Source: an uncultured Collinsella sp. (GTDB lineage Bacteria; Actinomycetota; Coriobacteriia; Coriobacteriales; Coriobacteriaceae). Taken from it: DNA of 40,588 nucleotides. Below the pieces are notes generated by a model. That model saw only the letters and a program-made list of their open reading frames with translations. It did no database searches and was not told the origin of the DNA. Below are positions 27,170 through 35,149 of this stretch, one piece after another. Position 1 is the first letter of the stretch. Each line of letters starts with the position of its first letter. The translations under genes and the position numbers were made by a program. Location: the NCBI GenBank assembly GCA_900751695.1, contig CAADSS010000031.1:1-40588 (forward strand). Direction: 5' to 3'.

Positions 27170-27237
27170 TGCAGACTTTTGCATATCAGTATGACATGCA
27201 AAAGTCTGCATGAAAAGGCCTCGTGCAAAACTCTGCA
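27170..27237 (-). promoter_or_regulatory. hipBA promoter with three TGCA-N6-TGCA operator sites
   Basis: Sites at 27170-27183, 27197-27210 and 27224-27237, each TGCA-N6-TGCA and each exactly 27 bp from the next. The first two form a perfect 15-bp inverted repeat (27170-27184 and 27196-27210). A minus-strand promoter fits between them: TTTTCA (27211-27216), 17-bp spacer, CATACT (27188-27193). Site 2 fills the spacer. HipB autoregulation is inferred. Confidence 0.75.
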
Positions 27238-27246
27238 TGAGGCCTT
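27213..27246 (-). terminator. mntP terminator overlapping HipB site 3
   Basis: On the minus strand AAGGCCTC (27239-27246) pairs with GAGGCCTT (27215-27222), followed by T's. Operator site 3 forms the loop and inner stem. Confidence 0.6.
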
Positions 27247-27282
27247 GTGCTGGCGTTGAGTTTTGAGCGATTGTGTTTGGCA

Positions 27283-27867
27283 CTACAGCGCCAAAATCCC
27301 CAGATGCTCAAGCAAGATCTTAAGCCCGATGAGGACGAGTACGACGCCACCCACGATGGTGGCGGGTTTTTCGTAGCGCGCGCCAAAGGTGTGGCCGATC
27401 GCTACGCCGGCAACGGAGAAGAGAAAGGTCGTGATGCCAATGAGCGACACGGCAGGAACGATATCGACCGAGAGCGCGGCAAACGAGATACCCACGGCGA
27501 GCGCGTCAATCGAGGTGGCGATGGCAAGAATCAGGTATTCTACCAGGTCAATTTTCTCGGCATCCTCGCCGTCGCCTTCGTCCTCATCCTCGTCTTCGGT
27601 AAAGGCTTCCCACAGCATCTTGCCGCCAATAAAGGCCAAAAGGATGAAGGCGATCCAATGGTCGATGGGCCCGATGATGCCCATGAACTGGCTGCCGAGT
27701 GCCCATCCGATTACGGGCATGCCGGCCTGAAAACCGCCAAAGAACAGGCCGAGCACCACGGCGACTTTAAGGTTGATTTTCTTCATGCCAAGGCCTTTGC
27801 AGATGGAAACGGCAAAGGCGTCCATCGAAAGGCCAACGGCGAGCAACACGAGCTCTACGAGTCCCAT
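27283..27867 (-). CDS. mntP: Putative manganese efflux pump MntP
   Basis: MntP (YebN) proteins export Mn2+ and have six membrane helices. The 194-residue protein shows two similar halves with the conserved aspartates in GLSMDAFAVSICKG and ATSIDALAVGISFA, GGFQAGMPVIGW, and a very acidic central loop (about residues 90-103, EDEDEDEGDGED). The start ATG has GGGAG about 9 nt upstream. It is divergent from disA; its terminator runs into the hipBA control region. Manganese specificity is from family knowledge. Confidence 0.92.
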   Translation of the reverse strand: MGLVELVLLAVGLSMDAFAVSICKGLGMKKINLKVAVVLGLFFGGFQAGMPVIGWALGSQFMGIIGPIDHWIAFILLAFIGGKMLWEAFTEDEDEDEGDGEDAEKIDLVEYLILAIATSIDALAVGISFAALSVDIVPAVSLIGITTFLFSVAGVAIGHTFGARYEKPATIVGGVVLVLIGLKILLEHLGILAL

Positions 27868-28087
27868 AGTCTGGCTCCCTCTCTGCGGGCGAACCCGATT
27901 ACACGACTACTCCCTCATTTATATGAGACCCGATGCTACCACATGAGCAGTCAAAGAGCCCCGTCCCAAATGAGCTACCTAAGCGGTGTTCGCTCATTCT
28001 GTAAGCATCGGATTTCGCAAGCGCCGCAGGGACAAACCGTGAGAAACTAGTTAGCGTTTATGGAGCGTATACGATGGGAGCGATGCC

Positions 28088-29155
28088 TTGGATAAGAACG
28101 AGCTGCAAAAGCGTATGGAACAGGCCATCCGCCTGACGGCACCTGGTCAGCCGATCCGCACCGCCCTCGACATGATCATCGCCGGTCACCTGGGCGCCCT
28201 TATCTGCGTCGGCGACACCGAAAACGTGCTCGCCGCCGGCAACGACGGCTTCCCGCTCAACATTTCGTTCACCTCGAACCGTCTATTCGAGCTCTCCAAG
28301 ATGGACGGCGCCATTGTCATCGACGGCGACCTCACCCAGATCCTGCGCGCCAACTTCCACCTCAATCCCGATCCCTCGCTTGCCACGAGCGAGACAGGTA
28401 TGCGTCACCGCACCGCCGCTCGCATGTCGGTGCTCACCGATGCCATCGTGATCTCGGTCTCGGCCCGTCGTGCCGTCGTCAACGTGTACGTTCACGGCAA
28501 GAGCTACGAGATCCAGCCCGTCACCACCATCATGAGCTCGGTCAACCAGCTCGTCGCCACGCTCCAGACCACCCGTCAGTCGCTCGATCGCTCCCTGCTG
28601 CGCCTGACGGCCCTCGAGCTCGACGACTATGTTACGCTCGCCGACATTACCGGTATTTTCTCGAGCTTCGAGATCATGCAACAGGCAAAGACCGAGCTTA
28701 AGGATTGTATCGTCAAGCTGGGCAACCAGGGCAAGCTCGTGCAGATGCAGCTCGAGCAGCTCGCTGGCTCCAGCATGGACACCGAATACGACCTGATGAT
28801 CCGCGACTATGCGAGCGATTCCTCTGAGGCCAACGCCGAGAAGATCCGCGCCGAGCTGAGCCGCATGACGCCTAAGGACCTGTCTGACCCGCAGCATGTG
28901 GCGGCAGTTCTGGGCTATGACGACCTGGATGAGGATTCCGTCATGACGCCGCTGGGCCTGCGCACGCTTTCGCGCGTGTCCGTCGTGCGCGACGGCGTGG
29001 CCGAGAAGATCGTCGACGAGTATGGCTCGCTGCAGGAGCTCATGGACGACATCAGCGAGGATCCGGAGCGCTTGGGCGACTTTGGCGTCAACAACCCTGC
29101 CATTCTTGCGGACTCGCTGTACCGCATGAAGGGCACCAAACAGGGGAACGCATAA
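28088..29155 (+). CDS. disA: Diadenylate cyclase, DNA integrity scanning protein DisA
   Basis: DisA makes cyclic di-AMP from two ATP and pauses at branched DNA. The 355-residue protein contains the catalytic motifs DGA (73-75) and RHR (106-108) at almost the same positions as in characterised DisA proteins, the central helical spine, and the C-terminal helix-hairpin-helix region (RTLSRVSVVRDGVAEKIVDE). The start is TTG at 28088 with GGGAG upstream; no in-frame ATG is better placed. Its stop overlaps the ispD start (TAATG). The order disA-ispD-ispF resembles Bacillus. radA, often next to disA, is absent. Confidence 0.95.
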   Translation: MDKNELQKRMEQAIRLTAPGQPIRTALDMIIAGHLGALICVGDTENVLAAGNDGFPLNISFTSNRLFELSKMDGAIVIDGDLTQILRANFHLNPDPSLATSETGMRHRTAARMSVLTDAIVISVSARRAVVNVYVHGKSYEIQPVTTIMSSVNQLVATLQTTRQSLDRSLLRLTALELDDYVTLADITGIFSSFEIMQQAKTELKDCIVKLGNQGKLVQMQLEQLAGSSMDTEYDLMIRDYASDSSEANAEKIRAELSRMTPKDLSDPQHVAAVLGYDDLDEDSVMTPLGLRTLSRVSVVRDGVAEKIVDEYGSLQELMDDISEDPERLGDFGVNNPAILADSLYRMKGTKQGNA

Positions 29156-29883
29156 TGGCGCCCGTATGCGCCGTGGTCGTTGCCGGTGGCAGCGGCCAGC
29201 GCTTTGGTAAGCCCGGTGGCAAGCAACTCGTCAATGTAGCGGGCCGTCCGCTCATGAGCTGGTCCATCCGCGCATTTGACCGTAGCGATAAGGTCGGCCA
29301 CATCGTCGTGGTTTGCCCTGCCGAGCGCCGTGCCGAGATGCGCCGCCTGGCCATCGACCCGTTTGACTATGACACGCCCATCAGCTTTGCCGATGCCGGC
29401 GATACTCGTCAGGATTCCACCCGCGCCGGCGTGCACGCGGTGCCGGCGGGTTTCGAATATGTCGCTATCCACGACGGCGCCCGTCCGCTCATTACCACCG
29501 AGGCTATCGACCACGCTATCGACGTGCTCGTGAACGACCGTGCTCTCGACGGTGTCGTGTGCGGTCAGCCCGCGATCGACACGCTCAAGATCGTCGACGG
29601 CGATAATATCGTCGAGACGCCGCCACGTGAGCTCTACTGGGCAGCGCAGACGCCGCAGATCTTTAGCGTCGATGCTATGAAGCGCGCTCACGCCGCTGCT
29701 ATCGCCGAGGGCTTTATCGGTACCGACGATTCATCGCTGGTCGAGCGCATGGGCGGACGCGTCCGCTGCGTCCAGAGCCCGCGCGACAACCTTAAGGTTA
29801 CGGTGCCCGAGGACCTGCGTCCCGTAACCGCGATTCTGCTTGGCCGTATGGCCGAGGGAGAGGATCTTCCCCATGTTCAGTAA
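29155..29883 (+). CDS. ispD: 2-C-methyl-D-erythritol 4-phosphate cytidylyltransferase
   Basis: IspD joins CTP and methylerythritol phosphate, the third MEP-pathway step. The 242-residue protein has the nucleotide-binding loop VVVAGGSGQRFG with the Lys in GGKQL, the IHDGARPL motif and AAQTPQIF. The ATG overlaps the disA stop by one base and has AGGGGA upstream, so disA and ispD are translationally coupled. The final 11 bases overlap ispF. Confidence 0.96.
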   Translation: MAPVCAVVVAGGSGQRFGKPGGKQLVNVAGRPLMSWSIRAFDRSDKVGHIVVVCPAERRAEMRRLAIDPFDYDTPISFADAGDTRQDSTRAGVHAVPAGFEYVAIHDGARPLITTEAIDHAIDVLVNDRALDGVVCGQPAIDTLKIVDGDNIVETPPRELYWAAQTPQIFSVDAMKRAHAAAIAEGFIGTDDSSLVERMGGRVRCVQSPRDNLKVTVPEDLRPVTAILLGRMAEGEDLPHVQ

Positions 29884-30367
29884 CCTGCGCATTGGCCACG
29901 GCTACGACGTCCACCGTTTGGTGGAGGGGCGTCGATGTATCATCGGCGGGGTTGACATTCCCTACGAGCGCGGCCTGCTGGGCCACTCGGATGCCGATGT
30001 GCTCGCGCACGCGCTGGCCGACGCCATTCTGGGCGCCTGCCGCGGGGGAGACATTGGCAAACTGTTCCCCGATACCGATCCTGCCTATGAGGGCGCCGAC
30101 TCGATGGTGTTGCTTGCCCGTGTGATGGACTATGCGCGCGAGCTGGGCTTTGAGTTTGTCGATGCCGATTGCACCATTGCCTGTCAACAACCCAAGATCA
30201 CCCCGCATCGCGATGCCATGCGCGCCAACCTTGCCCATGCCCTGGGCGTCGACGTCGAAAACGTGGGCGTCGCCGCCACTACGACCGAAAAGCTCGGTTG
30301 GGAAGGCCAGGGCGAGGGAATCGGCGCCTGGGCCGTCTGCCTGCTACAGAAAACCGTTAAGGAGTAA
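29873..30367 (+). CDS. ispF: 2-C-methyl-D-erythritol 2,4-cyclodiphosphate synthase
   Basis: IspF cyclises the CDP-methylerythritol phosphate product of IspE. Zinc ligands lie in GYDVHR (Asp12, His14) and the GHSDADVLAHALADAILGA helix; TTTEKLGWEGQGEGIGA is the C-terminal signature. The 164-residue form starts at ATG 29873, overlapping ispD by 11 bp; the ribosome site GAGAGGA lies within ispD. In some bacteria ispD and ispF are fused; here they remain separate but overlapping. Confidence 0.96.
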   Translation: MFSNLRIGHGYDVHRLVEGRRCIIGGVDIPYERGLLGHSDADVLAHALADAILGACRGGDIGKLFPDTDPAYEGADSMVLLARVMDYARELGFEFVDADCTIACQQPKITPHRDAMRANLAHALGVDVENVGVAATTTEKLGWEGQGEGIGAWAVCLLQKTVKE

Positions 30368-30370
30368 CGA

Positions 30371-31837
30371 ATGCGTATCTACAACAGCGCTACCCATAAA
30401 AAGGAAGAGTTCCAGCCCATCGAGTCCGGCAAGGTCCGCATGTACGTGTGCGGCCCCACGGTCTACGACAACATCCACATCGGCAACGCCCGCACGTTCA
30501 TCAGCTTTGACGTGATTCGTCGCTGGCTCATCGCGAGCGGCTACGAGGTCACGTTCGCCCAGAACCTCACCGATGTCGATGACAAGATCATCAAGCGCGC
30601 CAACGAGCAGGGCCGCACGGCCGCCGAGGTCGCGACGGAGTTCTCTGACAAGTTCATCGGCGTCATGCGCGCCGCCAACGTGCTCGATCCCGATGTGCGC
30701 CCCCGCGCCACCAAGGAGATCGGCCCCATGATCGCCATGATCAAGACGCTCATCGAGCAGGGCCACGCGTACGCTGCCGATAACGGCGACGTGTACTTTG
30801 CCGTGCGCAGCGATCCCAACTACGGTCAGGTCTCGGGCCGCAACATCGACGACCTTATGGTGGGCGCGCGTATCGAGGAGAACGAGGACAAGAACGACCC
30901 GCTCGACTTTGCCCTGTGGAAGGCCGCCAAGCCCGGAGAGCCCAGCTGGCCGAGCCCCTGGGGCGAAGGCCGTCCCGGTTGGCACACCGAGTGTGCCGCC
31001 ATGGTGCACCGCTACCTGGGCACCCCGATCGACATCCACGGCGGCGGCTCCGACCTTGCCTTCCCGCATCACGAGAACGAGTGCGCCCAGGCCACCTGCG
31101 CCTGGCACCAGGGCTTCTCCAACACCTGGATGCACACGGGCATGCTGCTGGTAGACGGCGAGAAGATGTCCAAGTCGCTCGGCAACTTCTTTACGCTGGC
31201 CGAGGTCCTCGAGCAGCACTCCGCTGCCGCCCTGCGCCTGCTGATGCTGCAGACGAGCTATCGCTCGCCGCTCGACTTCTCTTGGGAGCGCTTGGAGGGT
31301 GCCGAGAACTCGCTCACGCGTATCGCCGGCACGGTCGAGAACCTGCGCTGGGCCGCGAACCATGCGACGGCCGACGCCGATGAGGCCGCTGCCGAGGCGT
31401 TTGCCGCCAAGGCCGCCGAGACCCGTGCCGCCTTCAAGGAGTGCATGGACGACGACTTTAACACCGCTGGTGCCATGGGTGCCGTCTTTGGCTTTGTGAC
31501 CGAGTGCAATCAATATCTGGAGCAGGCGGGCGATGCTGCCGACAAGGCCGCAGCCCTGGCTGCCGCCGATACGCTGGCCGAGCTGCTCGATACGTTTGGC
31601 ATCGAGCTTCCCGAGCCTAAGGTCGAGTTGCCGCTGGGCCTGCTGGGCGTTGCCGCCGGCCTGGTTGCCTACACGGGTGACGACGTGGACGAGGCAGCTG
31701 CCAAGATTCTCGAGGCTCGTGCCGAGGCCCGTGCCGCCAAGAACTGGGATCTGGCAGATGCCATCCGCGATCAGCTCAAGGACCTGGGCCTGACGATTGA
31801 AGATACTGCCGCGGGCACTCGTATTAAATCTCTCTAA
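30371..31837 (+). CDS. cysS: Cysteinyl-tRNA synthetase
   Basis: CysS charges tRNA-Cys. Class I signatures are HIGN (36-39) and KMSKS (265-269); zinc-site residues include Cys27 in MYVCGPTVYDN and the later GWHTECAAM and PHHENECAQ segments. The 488 residues include the DALR-type helical domain and the C-terminal anticodon-binding part. The start ATG is 3 bases after the ispF stop with AAGGAG upstream, so it shares the disA-ispD-ispF transcript. In Bacillus gltX and cysE stand between ispF and cysS; here they are missing. Confidence 0.97.
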   Translation: MRIYNSATHKKEEFQPIESGKVRMYVCGPTVYDNIHIGNARTFISFDVIRRWLIASGYEVTFAQNLTDVDDKIIKRANEQGRTAAEVATEFSDKFIGVMRAANVLDPDVRPRATKEIGPMIAMIKTLIEQGHAYAADNGDVYFAVRSDPNYGQVSGRNIDDLMVGARIEENEDKNDPLDFALWKAAKPGEPSWPSPWGEGRPGWHTECAAMVHRYLGTPIDIHGGGSDLAFPHHENECAQATCAWHQGFSNTWMHTGMLLVDGEKMSKSLGNFFTLAEVLEQHSAAALRLLMLQTSYRSPLDFSWERLEGAENSLTRIAGTVENLRWAANHATADADEAAAEAFAAKAAETRAAFKECMDDDFNTAGAMGAVFGFVTECNQYLEQAGDAADKAAALAAADTLAELLDTFGIELPEPKVELPLGLLGVAAGLVAYTGDDVDEAAAKILEARAEARAAKNWDLADAIRDQLKDLGLTIEDTAAGTRIKSL

Positions 31838-31843
31838 TCCCTG

Positions 31844-31945
31844 CGGGTTTTCCAAGTGCCCGACCTTGCCGTTCAAACCGTCGCTCGCGTACTCAAGTAC
31901 GCGTCGCTCCTCTTTCACGGCAATCTCGGGCACTTGGAAAACCCG
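31844..31945. repeat. 102-bp nested palindrome between cysS and rlmB
   Basis: A perfect 20-bp inverted repeat (31844-31863 and 31926-31945), a second pair TTGCCGT/ACGGCAA (31866-31872, 31917-31923) two bases further in, and a central GCGTACT/AGTACGC (31887-31893, 31896-31902). There is no T-run and no ORF. It looks like a dispersed palindromic element or a long mRNA hairpin. Confidence 0.85.
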
Positions 31946-31948
31946 TAC

Positions 31949-31988
31949 CGACCGCCCGAATTAATATTCATGGGCGGTCGTTTATTTT
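31949..31988 (+). terminator. Intrinsic terminator ahead of rlmB
   Basis: CGACCGCCC (31949-31957) pairs with GGGCGGTCG (31972-31980), followed by a T-rich run. Confidence 0.8.
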
Positions 31989-32023
31989 GTTTCGTTTGAT
32001 AGTTGTATTTAGGAGGTCGCTTT

Positions 32024-32938
32024 ATGGCCGACAATCGCAGGCGTTCGCCTCGTGGTGGCAAGCAGACTGCTTCTGGCTCGCGTCCGATTCGCCGCAATGA
32101 CCGCGCTGCCGCTCCCAAGGGCCAGCGCGATCGCACCCAGGCCGTGCGTCCGCAGCGCGATCGTAATCGCGAGGGCGCCCAGGCTCCCAAGGGCGAGTTT
32201 ATCGAAGGTCGCCGTGCTGCCGCCGAGGCGCTGCGCACCGGTTTTCCCATCAAATGCGCGCTCATTGCCGAGGGCGGGGAGCGCGATGCCGCCTTGTCGC
32301 GCTTGGTCGACGACCTCAACGCCGCGGGTGTCCGCATTAAGTATGTGCCGCGCGCGCAGCTCGACGCACTGTCGAGCCATGGCGCTCACCAGGGCATTGC
32401 GCTCGAGGTTGGCAATTTCCCCTATGCGGACGTCGCCGACATCCTCGACCGCGCGGGCGATGGCCCGGCGCTCGTCGTCGTGCTCGACCACGTGACCGAC
32501 GACGGCAACTTTGGCGCCATTGTGCGCTCCGCCGAGGTCGTGGGTGCTGCGGGCGTCATCATTGCCAACAAGCGTGCCGCCGGCGTGACCGTGGGCAGCT
32601 ACAAGACTTCAGCCGGCGCCGTCATGCATCTGCCTATCGCACAGGTGCCCAACATCGCCCGTGCGCTCGACGATCTTAAGGTCGCTGGCTTTTGGGTGGG
32701 CGGTGCCTCCGAGCACGCCGAAGGTAGTTGCTGGGATGCTCCCTTCGAGGGCCGCGTGGCGCTCGTCATGGGCTCCGAGGGCGACGGCATCTCGCGTCTG
32801 GTGCTCGAGAAATGCGACTTTTTGACCAAGCTTCCCCAGCGCGGCATGACCGAGAGCCTCAATGTTGCCCAGGCGACCACGGCGCTGTGCTTTGAGTGGC
32901 TGCGCCGCAACGCCGGCGAGCTCATGGGGGAGGAGTAG
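32024..32938 (+). CDS. rlmB: 23S rRNA (guanosine-2'-O)-methyltransferase RlmB
   Basis: A SPOUT-class methyltransferase that modifies G2251 of 23S rRNA in E. coli. The 304-residue protein has a basic, disordered N-terminal tail (about 1-58), the substrate-binding domain starting FIEGRRAAAEAL with GAHQGIA, and the knotted catalytic domain: VLDHVTDDGNFGAIVRSAE, VMGSEGDGIS, and MTESLNVAQATT. The ATG follows AGGAGG. The exact target nucleotide is inferred; other TrmH-family members look similar. It is three bases ahead of the NYN gene. Confidence 0.9.
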   Translation: MADNRRRSPRGGKQTASGSRPIRRNDRAAAPKGQRDRTQAVRPQRDRNREGAQAPKGEFIEGRRAAAEALRTGFPIKCALIAEGGERDAALSRLVDDLNAAGVRIKYVPRAQLDALSSHGAHQGIALEVGNFPYADVADILDRAGDGPALVVVLDHVTDDGNFGAIVRSAEVVGAAGVIIANKRAAGVTVGSYKTSAGAVMHLPIAQVPNIARALDDLKVAGFWVGGASEHAEGSCWDAPFEGRVALVMGSEGDGISRLVLEKCDFLTKLPQRGMTESLNVAQATTALCFEWLRRNAGELMGEE

Positions 32939-32941
32939 CGC

Positions 32942-33619
32942 ATGTCCAAAAAGAACCGTGCCAAGTCCAAGGCCAAGCGCTTTGGCGAGGGCTCGGCCAA
33001 GCCGATTGTTTCGGCCGCGACCTATGGCGTGGGCGGCAATGCGTTTGCGCAGGCCATCGCCGATCCGGTCTCGACGGTGCACTCCAATAAGCCCGAGCTG
33101 CTGGTGGTCGACGGCTACAACGTGATCCACTGCACGCCGCGCTACGAAAAGCTCGTGTACGACCATTCCGACGATCCGTATTCCAGCGACGTTCACGATA
33201 TGGCGCGCACGGCGCTCATTAATGACGTAGCTGCGTTTGCCCAGGGCCGCTACGAGGCCGTGATCGTATTTGACGGCGCGGGCAATATCTCCAGCGAGCG
33301 CCCCAACCTACCGGCCCGCGGCGTGCGCATTGAGTTTTCGCCGACGGGTGTTTCGGCCGATACCGTGGTGCAGAAGCTCTGCATCGAGGCACGTGAGGAA
33401 GGCCGCGCGTGCTCCGTGGTATCGAGCGACGGCACGATCCAGGCCGTTGTCATGGGCAAGGGCGTCACGCGCATCTCGAGCCGTATGCTGGTGGACGAGA
33501 TCAAACAGATCGATAACGACGTTCACGAGGCAGAGGAAGCTCCGCAGATCAAGATGACCCTGGGCAGCCGTCTAAGCCCCGAGGCCCTGGCAAAGCTCAA
33601 GGCCCTCCGCGGGAGGTAG
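32942..33619 (+). CDS. NYN-domain ribonuclease, YacP/Rae1 family
   Basis: A 225-residue protein with a PIN-like NYN nuclease domain. Acidic active-site candidates are Asp56 in LLVVDGYNVIH, the Asp in VIVFDGAG and the aspartate in SSDGTIQ. In B. subtilis the homologue Rae1 (YacP) cleaves mRNA in the ribosomal A site and lies directly after rlmB, the same order as here. The N-terminal 50 residues are basic and extra to the core. The ATG comes 3 bp after the rlmB stop, with GAGGAG in the last rlmB codons. Confidence 0.85.
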   Translation: MSKKNRAKSKAKRFGEGSAKPIVSAATYGVGGNAFAQAIADPVSTVHSNKPELLVVDGYNVIHCTPRYEKLVYDHSDDPYSSDVHDMARTALINDVAAFAQGRYEAVIVFDGAGNISSERPNLPARGVRIEFSPTGVSADTVVQKLCIEAREEGRACSVVSSDGTIQAVVMGKGVTRISSRMLVDEIKQIDNDVHEAEEAPQIKMTLGSRLSPEALAKLKALRGR

Positions 33620-33620
33620 G

Positions 33621-33654
33621 GGAGTTGGCGGGGCGATGCTGTCTCGCTAACTCC
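33621..33654. terminator. Possible bidirectional terminator between convergent genes
   Basis: GGAGTTGGCG (33621-33630) pairs with CGCTAACTCC (33645-33654), one G-U pair; no T-run. It overlaps the 3' end of the HTH-kinase gene. Confidence 0.4.
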
Positions 33655-34987
33655 ATTCAGCGATGTCGATCATTCTTTCGAGGCGCCACGTTAGCGCCTC
33701 TTTTAGATAAGGCAGTCTCGCTGTTAGAGCATCGTTTTTAGACAGAATCTCGATCGCCTCGTCGACAAAGCCTTCGAGTTTGTCGCCGTCAAACCAGCCC
33801 ATGTCCTCGACGAGCAACATTTGTTTGGCGGGGCTTGAATAAAATTGTGCGCTGGTAAAACTGTGCTCTCCCGCCCTAAGCTCCTCTAGTGATATGTTGC
33901 ACCAGAGTGATGAGCCCGAATCGAAGATGGGGGCTGGTCTGCAGACCAGTGAGTTGACGTTTCGCACGAGGCCGAAGTTGCGCCAATGACGATCGTAGTT
34001 GGCAATGATGTCATCGCATACGATCATGCGGTCAAGGGCGTCTTTTATATCTATCGCTCCAAGCTCCTCGCAGTTTGCTGCATACCGTTCGTAATCGGTT
34101 AGCCGTTCATCTGCGTTTGCGTGCTGGTTTACATAGAACGCGGGGACATACTCTTCTTCATCAGTTAAGAAGACATCGCATATGCTCAGGGCGGAAGTGC
34201 CCGTGCCCTCGAGCGAGTAAGGCACATAATCGCAGGCGTTTAGGATGCGACGGTGGAGCGCGGTCGCCACCAGCTCGTTATAAGGTTCCTGGTTTAGATG
34301 TGCACCTGCCTTGTGGAGGATTCGACGGTCATCCTCGCATGTCCAGTACTTTTGAAGATTGCCGTCCGAGGTGTTATCGGGCTTTGCGGCAGCTGCCTTG
34401 CCCTCTGGGGCGAAGGGCGCGATGCTGAGAGAGACGTCGTCAAAAGCATTATTGAAGAAATTGATATCTTCCCACGCGAGACCGGAGTCTTGGGGCCTGA
34501 TCCAATACTGGTCGGATAAGGAGAGACCAAGATTTCGCTGTACGAGTTCATCGGGAACATCGACTGCGGCTTCTGCAAGCAGGGAGGCTAGCCCAATGCG
34601 TGCGAGCGGGATACCGCGGCCGCGCCACCAGATGCGGAAGGAGTCTAGCGATATGGGGCTATTAGGGCCAAATACTCCAATAGGGGCGTGGGCGTAATCG
34701 ATGTCGGCACCGATGTGGGTAAAGTCTTTTCGCGATGTGCTGTAGACCAGCTGAGCGACTTCGTACGTGCGGTTCATGAGGGTGAACGCGATCTCGCTCT
34801 TACCGTGGCCGCGGCGGGGACGTCCCCCCGTTTTGGTCACAGAGCGGAGTCGCGTGTCGACGCTGTCTTTGTCGATGAGCCATACACCAGAAGCCTTGCG
34901 GGCCTCAAGTGCTCCGTTTTTTATGAGCTCCTGCACCCTGCGCGGAGTGATGCCGAGCAGCTCGGCGGCTTCTTTGGTAGTAAGCAT
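33647..34987 (-). CDS. HTH-domain protein fused to a HipA-like kinase domain
   Basis: A 446-residue protein that combines a DNA-binding and a kinase-like part. Residues 1-48 are an excisionase/MerR-type winged helix (MLTTKEAAELLGITPRRVQE, then GVWLIDKDSVD). After a basic linker and an unrecognised region (about 65-205) comes a HipA-like kinase: SDGNLQKYW and LHKAGAHLNQEPYNELVA (about 207-240, nucleotide-binding side), YDRHWRNFGLVR (331-342, catalytic-loop type, Asp332) and FDSGSS (355-360, metal-binding Asp356). Similar proteins are often labelled excisionase, which is probably misleading. No separate antitoxin gene adjoins. The ATG at 34987 follows GAAGGG; a TTG at 35029 is inside the operator region. 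Function as a self-regulated kinase is inference. Confidence 0.72.
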   Translation of the reverse strand: MLTTKEAAELLGITPRRVQELIKNGALEARKASGVWLIDKDSVDTRLRSVTKTGGRPRRGHGKSEIAFTLMNRTYEVAQLVYSTSRKDFTHIGADIDYAHAPIGVFGPNSPISLDSFRIWWRGRGIPLARIGLASLLAEAAVDVPDELVQRNLGLSLSDQYWIRPQDSGLAWEDINFFNNAFDDVSLSIAPFAPEGKAAAAKPDNTSDGNLQKYWTCEDDRRILHKAGAHLNQEPYNELVATALHRRILNACDYVPYSLEGTGTSALSICDVFLTDEEEYVPAFYVNQHANADERLTDYERYAANCEELGAIDIKDALDRMIVCDDIIANYDRHWRNFGLVRNVNSLVCRPAPIFDSGSSLWCNISLEELRAGEHSFTSAQFYSSPAKQMLLVEDMGWFDGDKLEGFVDEAIEILSKNDALTARLPYLKEALTWRLERMIDIAEWS

Positions 34988-34992
34988 CGCGA

Positions 34993-35063
34993 AACCCTTC
35001 GCCAGAACGAATAGTTCTATATATAGCAATTGTAATTAAAACTATTCGTTCTGGCGAATAGTT
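34993..35063 (-). promoter_or_regulatory. Paired palindromic operators and promoter of the HTH-kinase gene
   Basis: A perfect 19-bp inverted repeat (34998-35016 and 35040-35058). The upstream copy is itself part of a palindrome, AACTATTCG-N6-CGAATAGTT (35040-35063); the copy near the gene is a degenerate version (34993-35016). Between them an AT-rich spacer holds TATATA at about 35020-35025, a fitting -10 for the minus-strand gene. Autorepression by the gene's own HTH is the simplest reading. Confidence 0.7.
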
Positions 35064-35149
35064 TTGAGATGTGGTCGGGTGAAGGGCCTGTTGCGCCTCG
35101 TCGGCAATTCCTTTATTCTTAATTGGCTTCGCGCGAAAGCGCCAAGTGT

